Assembly: GCA_943788495.1 (NCBI GenBank)
Contig: CALSQO010000002.1
Coordinates: 248,001-312,000 of the forward strand
Length of the DNA stretch: 64,000 nt
Source of the DNA: UA16 sp905478895
GTDB lineage: Bacteria; Bacteroidota; Bacteroidia; Flavobacteriales_D; Sanyastnellaceae
Direction of reading: 5' to 3'
Below the pieces are notes generated by a model. It made no database searches, was not told the origin of the DNA, and worked only from the letters and a program-made list of their open reading frames with translations. A program made the translations under genes and the position numbers. This document shows, one piece after another, positions 46,658 through 56,700 of this stretch (positions within the stretch are counted from its first letter, which is position 1; every line of letters begins with the position of its first letter).

Positions 46658-46665
46658 TATCTTTG
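46658..46665 (+). promoter_or_regulatory. -7 promoter box of the rimP-nusA-infB leader
   Basis: TATCTTTG matches TAnnTTTG exactly. Transcription would start near 46671, only about 20 bases before the terminator-like hairpin at 46692 and about 100 bases before rimP. Confidence 0.55.
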
Positions 46666-46691
46666 CATCGATAACAAAAAGCGAAAGAATT

Positions 46692-46720
46692 AAAAGAGGG
46701 GCCCAACACCCCTCTTTTTT
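46692..46720 (+). terminator. Leader terminator / attenuator ahead of rimP
   Basis: A perfect 10-bp stem (AAAAGAGGGG with its complement) closes a seven-base loop and continues into a T run (six Ts, four of them in the stem). It looks like a full intrinsic terminator, but it sits between the promoter box and the operon it would silence. It may also end transcripts coming from the left, though the gene on the left is on the other strand. Confidence 0.7.
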
Positions 46721-46772
46721 GTTGTAGAAATCTGCACATTCCGATCGCCGAGTATTCACCAAACGCACACAC

Positions 46773-47246
46773 GTGATCCAAGAACAAAACGTTCGTAACC
46801 TTGCAAAAGCCTATCTCGAAGGAGGTACAGGCTTTGTGGTGGACGTGCGGGTGAGCGAGGGAAATGCGATTTCGATATTGTTGGACGATGACGAAGGAAC
46901 GAGCATTGCCAAGTGCATTGCTTTGAGCCGGCACTTGGAAGATGAACTGGACCGGGATGCAGAGGATTTTTCTCTGGACGTAAGCTCACCGGGACTGGAT
47001 CAGCCTTTGAAAATGCATCGACAGTATCAAAAGAACATTGGCCGCGATGTTCAGTTGAAAATTCGTGATGCAGGAAAAGTGGCGGGCAAATTGATTGCTG
47101 CAACGGAGGATGAAATCATCATCCAAACCCGAGAAAAACGTCGCATTGAAGGCCGGAAGGCCAAGGAATGGGTAGAGGAGGATCACGCCTACGCACTGGA
47201 AGCATTGGATTGGACGAAGGTCCAAGTTTCATTCAAGAAGAAATAG
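46773..47246 (+). CDS. rimP: Ribosome maturation factor RimP
   Basis: This 157-residue factor for 30S subunit assembly starts at GTG (MIQEQNVRNLAKAYLE). The conserved core is visible in CIALSRHLEDELD and FSLDVSSPGLDQPLKMHRQYQKNIGRDV (quoted in two parts: FSLDVSSPGLDQPL, then KMHRQYQKNIGRDV). The C-terminal SH3-like part is basic. It is the first gene of the standard rimP-nusA-infB operon, with nusA 49 bp downstream, and its transcription is likely affected by the leader hairpin. Confidence 0.93.
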   Translation: MIQEQNVRNLAKAYLEGGTGFVVDVRVSEGNAISILLDDDEGTSIAKCIALSRHLEDELDRDAEDFSLDVSSPGLDQPLKMHRQYQKNIGRDVQLKIRDAGKVAGKLIAATEDEIIIQTREKRRIEGRKAKEWVEEDHAYALEALDWTKVQVSFKKK

Positions 47247-47295
47247 TAAGACAACAATCAGGTATTATTAACTGCGAGCAGCAAACATTGAAAGC

Positions 47296-48531
47296 ATGAC
47301 ACAGCTCAATTTGGTAGATTCCTTTAAGGAGTTCAAAGAATTTAAGAACATCGACCGCGAGGTCATGATGGGTATTTTGGAAGATGTCTTCCGAGCCATG
47401 ATCCTCAAAAAATATGGGGATGACTCGAACTTTGATATCATCATCAACCCGGATAAGGGTGATTTGGAAATTTGGAGAAACCGAGTCATCGTAGCCGATG
47501 GTGAGGTGGAAGATGAAAACGAAGAAATCGCACTTTCGGAATCCCTGAAAATTGAGGATGATTTCGAAGTTGGCGAAGAAGTATCAGAGGAAATCAAATT
47601 GGAATCGTTTGGTCGCCGCAACGTTTTGTCCTTGCGGCAAAACCTCGCCGGGCGCATCATGGACCTCGAAAAAGACGCCATCTATCAGCTCTACAAGGAG
47701 CGGGTCGGTGAGGTGATTTCTGCAGAAGTTTACCAAATCTGGAAGCGTGAGATTTTGCTCGTTGATGACGAAGACAATGAGGTAGTGATGCCGCGTGAAA
47801 GTCAAATTCCTGGGGATTTCTTCAAGAAAGGCGACACCGTGCGAGCCGTGGTTTCAGCTGTTGAGATGAAGAACAACAACCCCCGCATTGTATTGTCCCG
47901 CACCGCCCCTGAATTTTTGGAGCGGTTGTTTGAGCAGGAGGTGCCGGAGATTGCAGACGGTCTCATTACCATTAAGAAAGTCGTTCGCGCACCAGGTGAA
48001 CGAGCCAAGGTTGCCGTTGAATCTTATGATGAACGTGTTGATCCCGTTGGCGCGTGCGTCGGGATGAAGGGCTCACGGATTCACAGCATTGTCCGCGAAC
48101 TGAAGAATGAAAACATCGACGTGATCAACTTCACGGAGAACGAACAGCTCCTTGTGACCCGTTCACTGAGCCCTGCGAAAATTTCTTCCATAGAATTGAA
48201 TGAGGAAACCCGTGAGGCCAAGGTTTTTCTCAAGTCTGACCAAGTCAGTTTGGCCATCGGAAAGGGAGGGAACAACATCAAGTTGGCCGGACTCCTGACC
48301 AATTATGAAATTGATGTCTACCGCGATGAGGACGATTCTTCAGATGATGTTGAATTGACCGAATTTTCTGATGAAATCGATGCGTGGATCTTGGAGGAAT
48401 TTGTCAAAATTGGACTCGAAACAGCGCGCTCTGTTTTGAACCGTGATGAAGAATTTTTGGTCAATCGTACCGACCTTGAATTGGAAACGATTCGCGAAGT
48501 CTTGAAAATCTTGAAAGACGAATTGTCTTAA
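47296..48531 (+). CDS. nusA: Transcription termination/antitermination factor NusA
   Basis: This 411-residue protein binds RNA polymerase and RNA to control pausing, termination and antitermination. The N-terminal domain covers about residues 1-130 (LVDSFKEFKEFKNIDREVMM), followed by an S1 domain (about 130-200) and two KH domains. In the KH region, VGACVGMKGSRIHSIVREL and LAIGKGGNNIKLAGLLTNY hold the GxxG loops. The C-terminus has a short helix-hairpin segment and lacks the two acidic repeats of E. coli NusA, normal for Bacteroidota. NusA often regulates its own operon, so it could act on the leader hairpin. Confidence 0.96.
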   Translation: MTQLNLVDSFKEFKEFKNIDREVMMGILEDVFRAMILKKYGDDSNFDIIINPDKGDLEIWRNRVIVADGEVEDENEEIALSESLKIEDDFEVGEEVSEEIKLESFGRRNVLSLRQNLAGRIMDLEKDAIYQLYKERVGEVISAEVYQIWKREILLVDDEDNEVVMPRESQIPGDFFKKGDTVRAVVSAVEMKNNNPRIVLSRTAPEFLERLFEQEVPEIADGLITIKKVVRAPGERAKVAVESYDERVDPVGACVGMKGSRIHSIVRELKNENIDVINFTENEQLLVTRSLSPAKISSIELNEETREAKVFLKSDQVSLAIGKGGNNIKLAGLLTNYEIDVYRDEDDSSDDVELTEFSDEIDAWILEEFVKIGLETARSVLNRDEEFLVNRTDLELETIREVLKILKDELS

Positions 48532-48579
48532 TTCCTGTCGAGAGACCTCATTCCCTGTTAAATTCGCATTTCTAAGCCC

Positions 48580-48587
48580 TAATTTTG
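48580..48587 (+). promoter_or_regulatory. -7 promoter box immediately before infB
   Basis: TAATTTTG matches TAnnTTTG exactly and ends three bases before the infB ATG at 48591. It would allow infB to be transcribed separately from rimP-nusA, starting at or beside the start codon. Confidence 0.45.
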
Positions 48588-48590
48588 CCA

Positions 48591-51425
48591 ATGGCCGACG
48601 CTAACAAACCCGTACGACTCAATCTAATTGCCCGAGAATTTAATTTGGGCATTCAAACCATTGTTGATTTTCTGGCAGGCAAGGGGATCGAAGTCGATGC
48701 CAAGCCCAACACCAAAATCGAGGCTTCTGCTGTGGCGCTTGTTCGCGCCAATTTTCAAGATGAAAAAGCGGCGAAAGAAAAAGCAGTGAGCTCGTCAAAC
48801 CGAGCCGTAACGGAGCGCGCCAGCGTGACCTTGGCTTCCGCTCGAAAAAAGCCAGCGCCAGCAGCAGAGCCTGAGGTCGAACTCGACCTTTCTGTTTTTC
48901 AAAAGAGCCAGCAGCAGCCGGTTGTTGAACGGCTCAAAACGGCGGACGACGGGCAATCCGACCCGGCGCCTGCTCCACAACCTACTGAAAAGCCGGTTGT
49001 GGAAACGAAAGAAACAGTTGAGGAAGCTCCTATTCCAGCTCCGGCGGCTGAGGAGAATAAGACCAATCCTGATTCGCCTATGAAGGTGCTTGGCAAAGTT
49101 GATTTGGACGCAGTCTCCAAAAAAGCGAAGCCGAAAACCAAAAAGGAGAAGCTTGCAGAGAAGGCGATGCTCGCAGCGAAATCAGCGGTAATCTCGAAAA
49201 AGGAGGCCGCTGCTCAGGCAGAGGCCAAGTTGAAAGCGGAAGAAGTTGCTGCTGCCGAGTTGAAGGCGGAAAAAGCTCCCGATATCAAGAAGGTGGAGAA
49301 GCACCAAACAAAAATTGAGAAGCTCTCCGGTCCAACCGTCGTCGGCAAAATTGAATTGCCGGTTGAGAAGAAGAAGACTCCAGCAGGCAAAGGAGAAGAC
49401 AACAAACGAAAGCGAAAGCGCATCACCAAGGTGGATGTGGAGAAAACGGCTCGTACCTCCGGAGGAGGACGCAACGACACGCGCGGACGCGGTCGACGCA
49501 ACGAGCCGAAGAAAGAAGTGAGTCAGGCTGATATCCAAAAGGAAATCAAAGAAACGCTTGCTCGTTTGAGTGGAGGTAAGAAGTCCAACTCAGCGAAGTT
49601 GCGCCGTGCAAAGCGAAGCGCCGTACAAGAACGCCAAGAACAGGAATTGGCGCAACAGCAGGAGGATGCAAAGACATTGCAGCTCACCGAATTTGTGACC
49701 GTAGCGGAGTTAGCGAACATGATGAATGCCAACGTCAATGAGGTCATTTCGGCTTGCATGACATTGGGAATCATGGTTTCCATCAATCAGCGATTGGATT
49801 CGGAAACCATTACCATCATATCTGAGGAATTCGGATATGAGGCGAACTTTGTGAGCGCGGAGGTGCAAGAGTCCATTGAGATTGAAGTAGATGACGAAGC
49901 GGATATGGAGGATCGCCCACCAATCGTCACAGTGATGGGACACGTTGACCACGGAAAGACGTCATTGTTGGACTTCGTGCGAAGTGCCAATGTGATTGCC
50001 GGTGAGGCCGGAGGAATCACCCAGCACATTGGAGCTTACCACGTCACGTTGCCGCAGGGTGGAAAAATGACATTCTTGGATACACCGGGTCACGAGGCGT
50101 TTACAGCGATGCGTGCACGTGGTGCCCAAGTGACGGATATTGCCGTGATTGTTGTTGCCGCTGACGATGCAGTAATGCCGCAGACGAAAGAGGCAATCAA
50201 CCACGCTCAGGCCGCAGGCATCCCGATGGTCATCGCGTTGAATAAGATGGACCGTCCAGAGGCCAATGCCGACAAAATTCGGCAGGAGCTTTCTGAAATG
50301 AATGTGCTGGTTGAGGAGTGGGGAGGGAAATTCCAAAGCCAGGAGATTTCTGCGAAAAACGGAACGAATGTTCAGGAGCTTTTGGAAAAGATCTTGCTCG
50401 AAGCAGAAATGCTGGACTTGCGAGCCAATCCGAAGAAGCGTGCCATTGGAACGGTCGTTGAAAGTTCCCTTGACAAAGGCCGTGGCTACGTGACCAATTT
50501 GTTGGTAGAAGGCGGAACACTGCGCGTGGGTGATGCCCTGCTGGCAGGTCAATACTCGGGCAAGGTAAAAGCGATGTTCAACGAACGTGGCACGCGCGTT
50601 GAAGAAGCTGGGCCATCGGTTCCCGTGTCCATTTTAGGCTTTGATGGCGCACCGAGTGCCGGAGACAATTTTCATGTCTTTGACGACGAGCGTGAATCGC
50701 GAAACATTGCAACAAAGCGGCAGCAGCTTCAACGAGAGCAGGGGGTTCGATCCCAGCGTTCAGTTACGTTGGAAGAACTCGGCCGGCGAATTGCTGTGGG
50801 TGAATTCAAGGAATTGAACCTGATTGTCAAAGGTGACGTGGACGGTTCGATTGAAGCCTTGAGTGATTCCTTGCAAAAGTTGAGCACCGAAAAGGTTCAA
50901 GTGAACATCATTCACAAAGCGGTTGGTCAAGTTTCAGAATCGGATATCTTGCTTGCCTCAGCTTCTTCTGCAATCATCATTGGTTTTCAGGTCCGCCCGA
51001 GCGCTGCGGCGCGGCGATTGGCTGAAAAAGAAGGCATCCAAATCAAGCTGTACTCCGTCATCTACAAGGCCATCGAAGAGATGAAAGATGCGATGGAAGG
51101 CCTGCTTTCAGCGAAGATTGAAGAAAAAGTGGTGGGATCTGCAGAGATTCGAGAAACATTCAAGATTTCAAAGGTTGGTACGATTGCAGGTTGTTTTGTC
51201 TTGGATGGCAAAATCAATCGAAATCACAAAATCCGAGTCATTCGAGATGGCGTTGTAGCCTACACCGGAACACTGGGTTCATTGAAGCGATTCAAAGACG
51301 ACGTTCGAGAAGTGTCGAAAGGATTTGAGTGCGGTCTGAACGTCGAACGTTTCAACGACATCAAAGTTGGAGACGTGATTGAGGCATACGAGGAAGTGGA
51401 AGTAAAGCAAACGCTCGAAGACTAA
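48591..51425 (+). CDS. infB: Translation initiation factor IF-2
   Basis: This 944-residue GTPase delivers initiator fMet-tRNA to the ribosome. The N-terminal IF2_N domain is VRLNLIAREFNLGIQTIVDF. A long charged, Lys/Ala/Glu-rich linker follows (about residues 60-370, with KRKRKRITKVDVEKT and a GGGRNDTRGRGRRN stretch). A second IF2_N-like part is near 370-420. The G domain begins about residue 445 with GHVDHGKTSL, DTPGHEAF and NKMDRPEA. Domains II-IV follow to the C-terminus. The ATG at 48591 (MADANKPVRL) was chosen over an in-frame TTG two codons upstream. Confidence 0.97.
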   Translation: MADANKPVRLNLIAREFNLGIQTIVDFLAGKGIEVDAKPNTKIEASAVALVRANFQDEKAAKEKAVSSSNRAVTERASVTLASARKKPAPAAEPEVELDLSVFQKSQQQPVVERLKTADDGQSDPAPAPQPTEKPVVETKETVEEAPIPAPAAEENKTNPDSPMKVLGKVDLDAVSKKAKPKTKKEKLAEKAMLAAKSAVISKKEAAAQAEAKLKAEEVAAAELKAEKAPDIKKVEKHQTKIEKLSGPTVVGKIELPVEKKKTPAGKGEDNKRKRKRITKVDVEKTARTSGGGRNDTRGRGRRNEPKKEVSQADIQKEIKETLARLSGGKKSNSAKLRRAKRSAVQERQEQELAQQQEDAKTLQLTEFVTVAELANMMNANVNEVISACMTLGIMVSINQRLDSETITIISEEFGYEANFVSAEVQESIEIEVDDEADMEDRPPIVTVMGHVDHGKTSLLDFVRSANVIAGEAGGITQHIGAYHVTLPQGGKMTFLDTPGHEAFTAMRARGAQVTDIAVIVVAADDAVMPQTKEAINHAQAAGIPMVIALNKMDRPEANADKIRQELSEMNVLVEEWGGKFQSQEISAKNGTNVQELLEKILLEAEMLDLRANPKKRAIGTVVESSLDKGRGYVTNLLVEGGTLRVGDALLAGQYSGKVKAMFNERGTRVEEAGPSVPVSILGFDGAPSAGDNFHVFDDERESRNIATKRQQLQREQGVRSQRSVTLEELGRRIAVGEFKELNLIVKGDVDGSIEALSDSLQKLSTEKVQVNIIHKAVGQVSESDILLASASSAIIIGFQVRPSAAARRLAEKEGIQIKLYSVIYKAIEEMKDAMEGLLSAKIEEKVVGSAEIRETFKISKVGTIAGCFVLDGKINRNHKIRVIRDGVVAYTGTLGSLKRFKDDVREVSKGFECGLNVERFNDIKVGDVIEAYEEVEVKQTLED

Positions 51426-51429
51426 ATCT

Positions 51430-52098
51430 TCATTCAGTGGTGCCGGCTGGCCCAATGTTCTTTTCTGACGAAGGGGCAAACGTCGGCAATTCAATTTCCA
51501 TGGGAATCACAAGCGCAAGCGGGAACAATCCCAGCCATTGTTGCTTCTCGTTTTCTGCGCCCCACTTGTTTCTGAAATCCCCAATGGTCAGGCGATAATT
51601 AGGAGGCATCGACGACATGTACACAGGGAGATCGGTGCGTCGGCGCGCAACGGCTCGGAATTCACGCGCTTTCTGCAAGCTCCCTGAAAAAAGCTGGATG
51701 CGGTAACCATTCAACGGATGAGGTTCGGTTTTCCAAGCAGAGTCCAATTGGGCCATGCGCGGATCCCACATCAATTGATAATCTCCTTCCTTTCGAACGC
51801 GTTGAACGGCTGAATCTGATTCGATTGAATTTGGGTCAGCTGCACCGCTTTCCGCTGGAATGATGGAGTAGGACTCGTCAATTGTGATGGGAGCGGGCCG
51901 TGTCGTTTCTCCCGGATCAGTTGAAGAAACAGCGGCTGAGTCACAGGCGGCGCTTCTTTGTTGGAACAAGCCCTTCCACCAAGCGTTGTTGTCCTGAGCC
52001 AGCGCTCCATTGGAATACGCACTTGCGAAAGCGATTGAAAACAATAGCGCTTTTGATGCGCTGAATGCTCGAAAAGGATGTTCGATTGAACCTGCCAT
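51430..52098 (-). CDS. SPOR-domain exported protein
   Basis: This 222-residue protein has a signal peptide (KALLFSIAFASAYSNGALAQ, ending near residue 35). A low-complexity Ser/Thr/Pro/Glu-rich linker follows. The C-terminal SPOR-like domain (about residues 128-195) is GYRIQLFSGSLQKAREFRAVA then PNYRLTIGDFRNKWGA, split here for length. SPOR domains bind denuded peptidoglycan and localise to division sites. It converges with infB, with 4 bp between stops, and diverges from the act operon across about 240 bp. Confidence 0.8.
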   Translation of the reverse strand: MAGSIEHPFRAFSASKALLFSIAFASAYSNGALAQDNNAWWKGLFQQRSAACDSAAVSSTDPGETTRPAPITIDESYSIIPAESGAADPNSIESDSAVQRVRKEGDYQLMWDPRMAQLDSAWKTEPHPLNGYRIQLFSGSLQKAREFRAVARRRTDLPVYMSSMPPNYRLTIGDFRNKWGAENEKQQWLGLFPLALVIPMEIELPTFAPSSEKNIGPAGTTE

Positions 52099-52202
52099 TT
52101 CCGGTAAAGTTATGAAATGAAACTAGACAATGACTCAGGCTTGGGTTTGAACAATTGTCATGGGAAAGTAATGAAAAATTGGAAGGATAAAATGTTTATA
52201 AG

Positions 52203-52219
52203 CAACTGTTTAACAGTTG
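52203..52219. promoter_or_regulatory. Perfect inverted repeat upstream of the act operon
   Basis: CAACTGTT and AACAGTTG are exact complements separated by a single T. The element lies in the 238-bp gap between the divergent SPOR gene and actA, about 118 bp before the actA start. There is no poly-T tail. An 8-1-8 dyad suits a dimeric regulator. Confidence 0.4.
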
Positions 52220-52336
52220 TTTATGGTGGTGGGTGGGGGATTTGGAAAAGGAAGGGTATGAGTTTGGCCTGTTTCTGCCTGTTTTATTGGCTCTCAGTGC
52301 TTAATTTCGCGTGCGAAAAGAGCGACAATTTTTGTG

Positions 52337-53761
52337 ATGCGAAAAGCAAACTCCATGGTAGCTTACACGGGCTTCAGAGCCTTTAGAAACATCTTGACCG
52401 CATGCCTTCTGTTGACGGCCACACAAGCGGCTGCTGATATTTGGGAGGAGGGTGACATTGAGGCGGGCCAAGCGCTCTTCAATGCAAACTGCGCTTCCTG
52501 CCACAAAGTAACGAATGAGGTGCTGGCTGCGCCGGGGCTCGCTGGAATTGCCGACCGGTGGGGTGCCACTGACGAGTTGCTGGTTCAGTGGATTCAAAAT
52601 CCACAGGGTGCAGCGGAATCGGGAGATAAGTACATCAAATCATTGGTGGACCGTTACGTTCCAACCTACGGATGGATGACTGCTCAAGCGGTTTCTCCCG
52701 ACGACATCAAGAACATCATGGCGTATGTTCAGAATCCGCCCGATGCAGCTCCTATTGCTGATGCGGGTTCAGATTGTGTGACCGTTGACGATTTGCCCAT
52801 CGCAGATTCCTCCGATACACGAAGCACTTGGTTCTTAATGTTGCTGGTGCTCTTTTTGATCATTGCGATGGCCGCTGCAGGGGTAAACCGAAGCCTGACC
52901 AATGCGGCCCGCGAAAAAGACGGAGGCGACTTGCTCGAAGATGCTCCTTACGGGGTGCGCATTCGCAATTGGACATGGGACAATCGAGTGGCAGTGTCGC
53001 TCATCGGCATGTTTTTCTTGGCATATGGTGCGGTACTCGGGTATCAAGGCTTGATGCGTGTGGGAGTTGTAGAAGGCTACAAGCCGAATCAACCGATTCA
53101 GTTTATTCACAGTGTCCACGTGTGCGAAAATGAGGTGGATTGCAAATATTGTCACCACAGTGCCTACGAGTCGAAGCACGCTGGCATTCCCTCGACGAAT
53201 GTTTGTATGAATTGCCACAAGGCTGTCAAAAAAGGCCGCCGATATGGTGAGACAGAGATTGGAAAGATTTACGATGCCATTGGCTTTGACCCAACGTCGG
53301 GAACTTACGTAGACGGCACCGGAAAGATCGGTTACACTTCACCGCAGGATTCATATGAGGGAGAGCCGATTCGTTGGAACAAGGTCCACAATCTGCCTGA
53401 TCACGTATTCTTTAGTCACCAGCAGCACGTGGTTGTAGGAGGCCTGCAGTGTCAAAATTGCCACGGTGATGTCGAGACATATACGGTCGGCCGTGTTGCT
53501 GAAGTGGAAGACATCAACCAACTGGTGGATAAATATCCCGGCTTGATTGAACTCTCCAAACCAACCCTTACGATGGGCTGGTGCATCGAATGCCATAACA
53601 AAGCCGAGATTGACTTGGCAAGCAGTGGATACTATGAAGATATTCATCACCGCCTGAAGGACAACCTTCGCGGCAATGAAGAGCTTCGGAAGTACATGGA
53701 AGACGACAAAATTACTGTAAAGGAGCTTGGCGGCTGGGAGTGTGCCAAGTGCCATTATTAA
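52337..53761 (+). CDS. actA: Alternative complex III subunit ActA (multiheme cytochrome c)
   Basis: This 474-residue membrane-anchored periplasmic cytochrome has six CxxCH heme sites. One (CASCH) is in an N-terminal monoheme domain after the signal peptide ILTACLLLTATQAAA. Five are in the C-terminal part (CKYCH, CMNCH, CQNCH, CIECH, CAKCH), the last at the C-terminus. Two transmembrane helices (LMLLVLFLIIAMAAAG and SLIGMFFLAYGAVLGY) separate the two regions. The five-heme part is the ActA core. The fused monoheme domain may hand electrons onward. The ATG at 52337 is used; 52355 is also possible. It is the first gene of actABCDEF. Confidence 0.93.
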   Translation: MRKANSMVAYTGFRAFRNILTACLLLTATQAAADIWEEGDIEAGQALFNANCASCHKVTNEVLAAPGLAGIADRWGATDELLVQWIQNPQGAAESGDKYIKSLVDRYVPTYGWMTAQAVSPDDIKNIMAYVQNPPDAAPIADAGSDCVTVDDLPIADSSDTRSTWFLMLLVLFLIIAMAAAGVNRSLTNAAREKDGGDLLEDAPYGVRIRNWTWDNRVAVSLIGMFFLAYGAVLGYQGLMRVGVVEGYKPNQPIQFIHSVHVCENEVDCKYCHHSAYESKHAGIPSTNVCMNCHKAVKKGRRYGETEIGKIYDAIGFDPTSGTYVDGTGKIGYTSPQDSYEGEPIRWNKVHNLPDHVFFSHQQHVVVGGLQCQNCHGDVETYTVGRVAEVEDINQLVDKYPGLIELSKPTLTMGWCIECHNKAEIDLASSGYYEDIHHRLKDNLRGNEELRKYMEDDKITVKELGGWECAKCHY

Positions 53762-53792
53762 GCATCAATCGCGAACCCCTTATCGCAGCCAC

Positions 53793-56700
53793 ATGGCAAA
53801 TACAAAGCGCTATTGGTCCGGACTGGACGAGCTTCGAGAAACAGAAGCATTTAAGACGATTCAAGGACAAGAGTTCCCTGAAGCGCAATCGGTGGATGAA
53901 TTTTTAACCGACGAGCGCCTCGAATCTACCCATACCGGGCGGAGGGACTTCTTGAAGTTCATGGGCTTTGGTCTTACGGCTGCCACTCTTGCGGCGTGTG
54001 AGACTCCAGTCGTTAAGAGCATTCCATACACGAACAAACCTGAGGAAGTCACACCCGGTGTGGCCAATCATTATGCAAGCACCTATTACGACGGACATGA
54101 CTACGTGAATGTGTTGGTGAAGACCCGCGAGGGTCGTCCCATCTTCATCAAGTCCAATACCGAAACAGGTTACGGCCGTGTGAATGCACGGGTCAATGCT
54201 TCTGTGATTTCCCTGTATGACAGCGCTCGTCTTGATGGTCCCCAGATTGCGGGAGAAGCCAGCGATTGGGCGACAGTTGATGCCGCGGTATCCAATGTGA
54301 TGCAAGGCGAAGGACGAAAAGTATTGTTGACGAACACGGTGTTGTCGCCATCCGCCTTGCGGGCCATTGCACAATCAGGCTTGGAGCATATCCAATATGA
54401 TGCCATCGATTACGGCGCTTTCCGAGCGGCTGCACAAGCCGACTTTGGGGTCAACTCATTCCCGTCTTACCGCCTCGAAGAGGCGGAAGCAGTTGTGACA
54501 ATCGGAGCCGATTTCTTGGGTTCTTTTGCGGACAACGTGATCTACGGAGAGCGTTGGGCTGCCATGCGAAAGCCAGAGTCAGGTAAGATGTCCCGGGTTC
54601 ATGCCTTTGAAACCAACATGAGCTTGACCGGTTCAAACGCCGATCAACGCACGATGGTGAAGCCATCAGAGCAGGGGCGTGTTGCAACCGCATTGTTGGC
54701 CATGGTAACTGGTCAGGGGACTGCTGGGCAACTTTCAGAAGAAGCCAACAAGGCAGTGGCTGCGGCAGCGAAGGATTTGAAGCGAGCGGGTTCCAAGGGC
54801 TTGGTCATGGCTGGAGCCAATGACCTGGCCATGCAGCAAGTAGTGAATGCGATCAACGCTGCGCTTGGAGCTGTTGGAACAACGGTTTCATATGACGAGA
54901 TGACCTTGTTTCAAGGGAGTTCTTCTGCGCTGAAGCAGTTGACATCAGACATGAAAGCAGGAGCCGTTGAAGTTCTGATCATGGCGGACTGCAACCCTGC
55001 TTATGATGCGCCTGACGCAGCAGCCTTTGCAGAAGCGCTGTCAACGATGAAGCATACGGTCAGCACTTCTACGGTAGCGGATGAGACGGCATCATTGTGC
55101 AAAGTCATTGCTCCGACCCACCACTGGTTAGAGTCATGGGGCGATTTGCAGATTGAAGCGGATCGAATTGACTTGATACAGCCAACCATTTCGCCGTTGC
55201 ACAACACACGACCTTGGGGTGAAAGCCTTGTGCGTTGGTCCGGTGCCAATCAAGATTGGTACACATTCGTGCGATCAACCCATGCATCCGATTACACATC
55301 CGATGCGATGTACACCAACGCCGCATGGAACAAGGCGGTACACAATGGCTTCGTTGGAGTTGATGTCACGCCGGGCCAAGCCGTCACGTTTGCCGGTGTG
55401 GGTACGTCGCAAGCCATTTCGGAATTGAACGGTCGAAAAGGAGGAGCCGTTGAATTGGCACTATACCAGAAAACAACGATGGGTGCGGGCCAGCATGCTG
55501 CCAACCCCATGCTCCAGGAAACACCAGATCCGTTGACAAAGGTCACGTGGGACAATTACGTGACCATGGCGCACGCCGATGTGGATGCGATGGGGCTGAA
55601 CGGCTTCATTGGCCAAGAAAAGCCAGCAAGCCTGGTCAAGGTTACTGTCGCCGGTAGTTCGATGGAGCTGCCTGTATTCCCAATGCCAGGCCAGGCGCCT
55701 GGAACCATTGGCATTGCCTTGGGCTATGGCCGAGGAGGTAACGGAGAAAACATTGGAAAGGCAGCTTTCCAGACCGGAGAAAACGGTTCATTCGAAACGG
55801 ACTCAGACGGCAAGCCAACTCCTGTTGGAAAAAACGTATTCCCTTGGACGGCGCAATCAGGTGACTTCACGGATTATGCGCAGTACGATGTGACGGTTGA
55901 GGCGACGGGAGAAACGTACCCACTGGCATGCACGCAAATCCAAAACACGTTCATGGGGCGTGAAAGCATTGTCAAGGAAACTGACTTTTCGAGCTATTTC
56001 GCCGAGCGAGATGCCAAGAAAGGAAAGGCTTCATGGAATGAATTGATCACGCTTGCAGTGCATGAAGATGTTACCGGGGATGGTGAGATCGATGCACAGG
56101 ATGGGAAACCAACGTCAGCCTTTGATCTTTGGCATGAGCATCCGGTAGAAGAAGTAGGTCACCGATGGGGAATGACCATCGATTTGACAAGTTGCACAGG
56201 ATGCAGCGCGTGTGTCACAGCATGCCACATTGAAAATAATGTTCCCGTCGTGGGCAAGGATGAGGTGAGAAGGCACCGCGACATGCATTGGATGCGAATC
56301 GATCGCTTCTTTGCCTCGGATTATAGCCTGGAGCGTGGAGAAGAGGAAGGGACAAGCGTCATAGCTTCTTACCGTAAAATGGAAGATCCATCGGCCAATC
56401 CACAGACGGTGCACATGCCAATGATGTGCCAGCACTGCAATCATGCTCCATGTGAGACGGTATGTCCAGTAGCGGCGACCACACACAGCAATGAAGGCCT
56501 GAACCAGATGACTTACAACCGTTGCATCGGTACGCGATACTGTGCCAACAATTGTCCGTACAAGGTTCGACGATTCAATTGGTTCAATTATCCGGGTTAT
56601 AAGAAGTTTGCCAACTTCAACCCTGCGCAGGACAGCCTTATGCGGATGGTCTTGAACCCAGACGTTACGGTGAGAAGCCGTGGGGTTATGGAAAAATGCA

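Noticed and set aside
52117..52386. 89-codon open frame before actA
   Set aside because: It runs over the palindrome and into the actA start, has low-complexity composition and no family resemblance.
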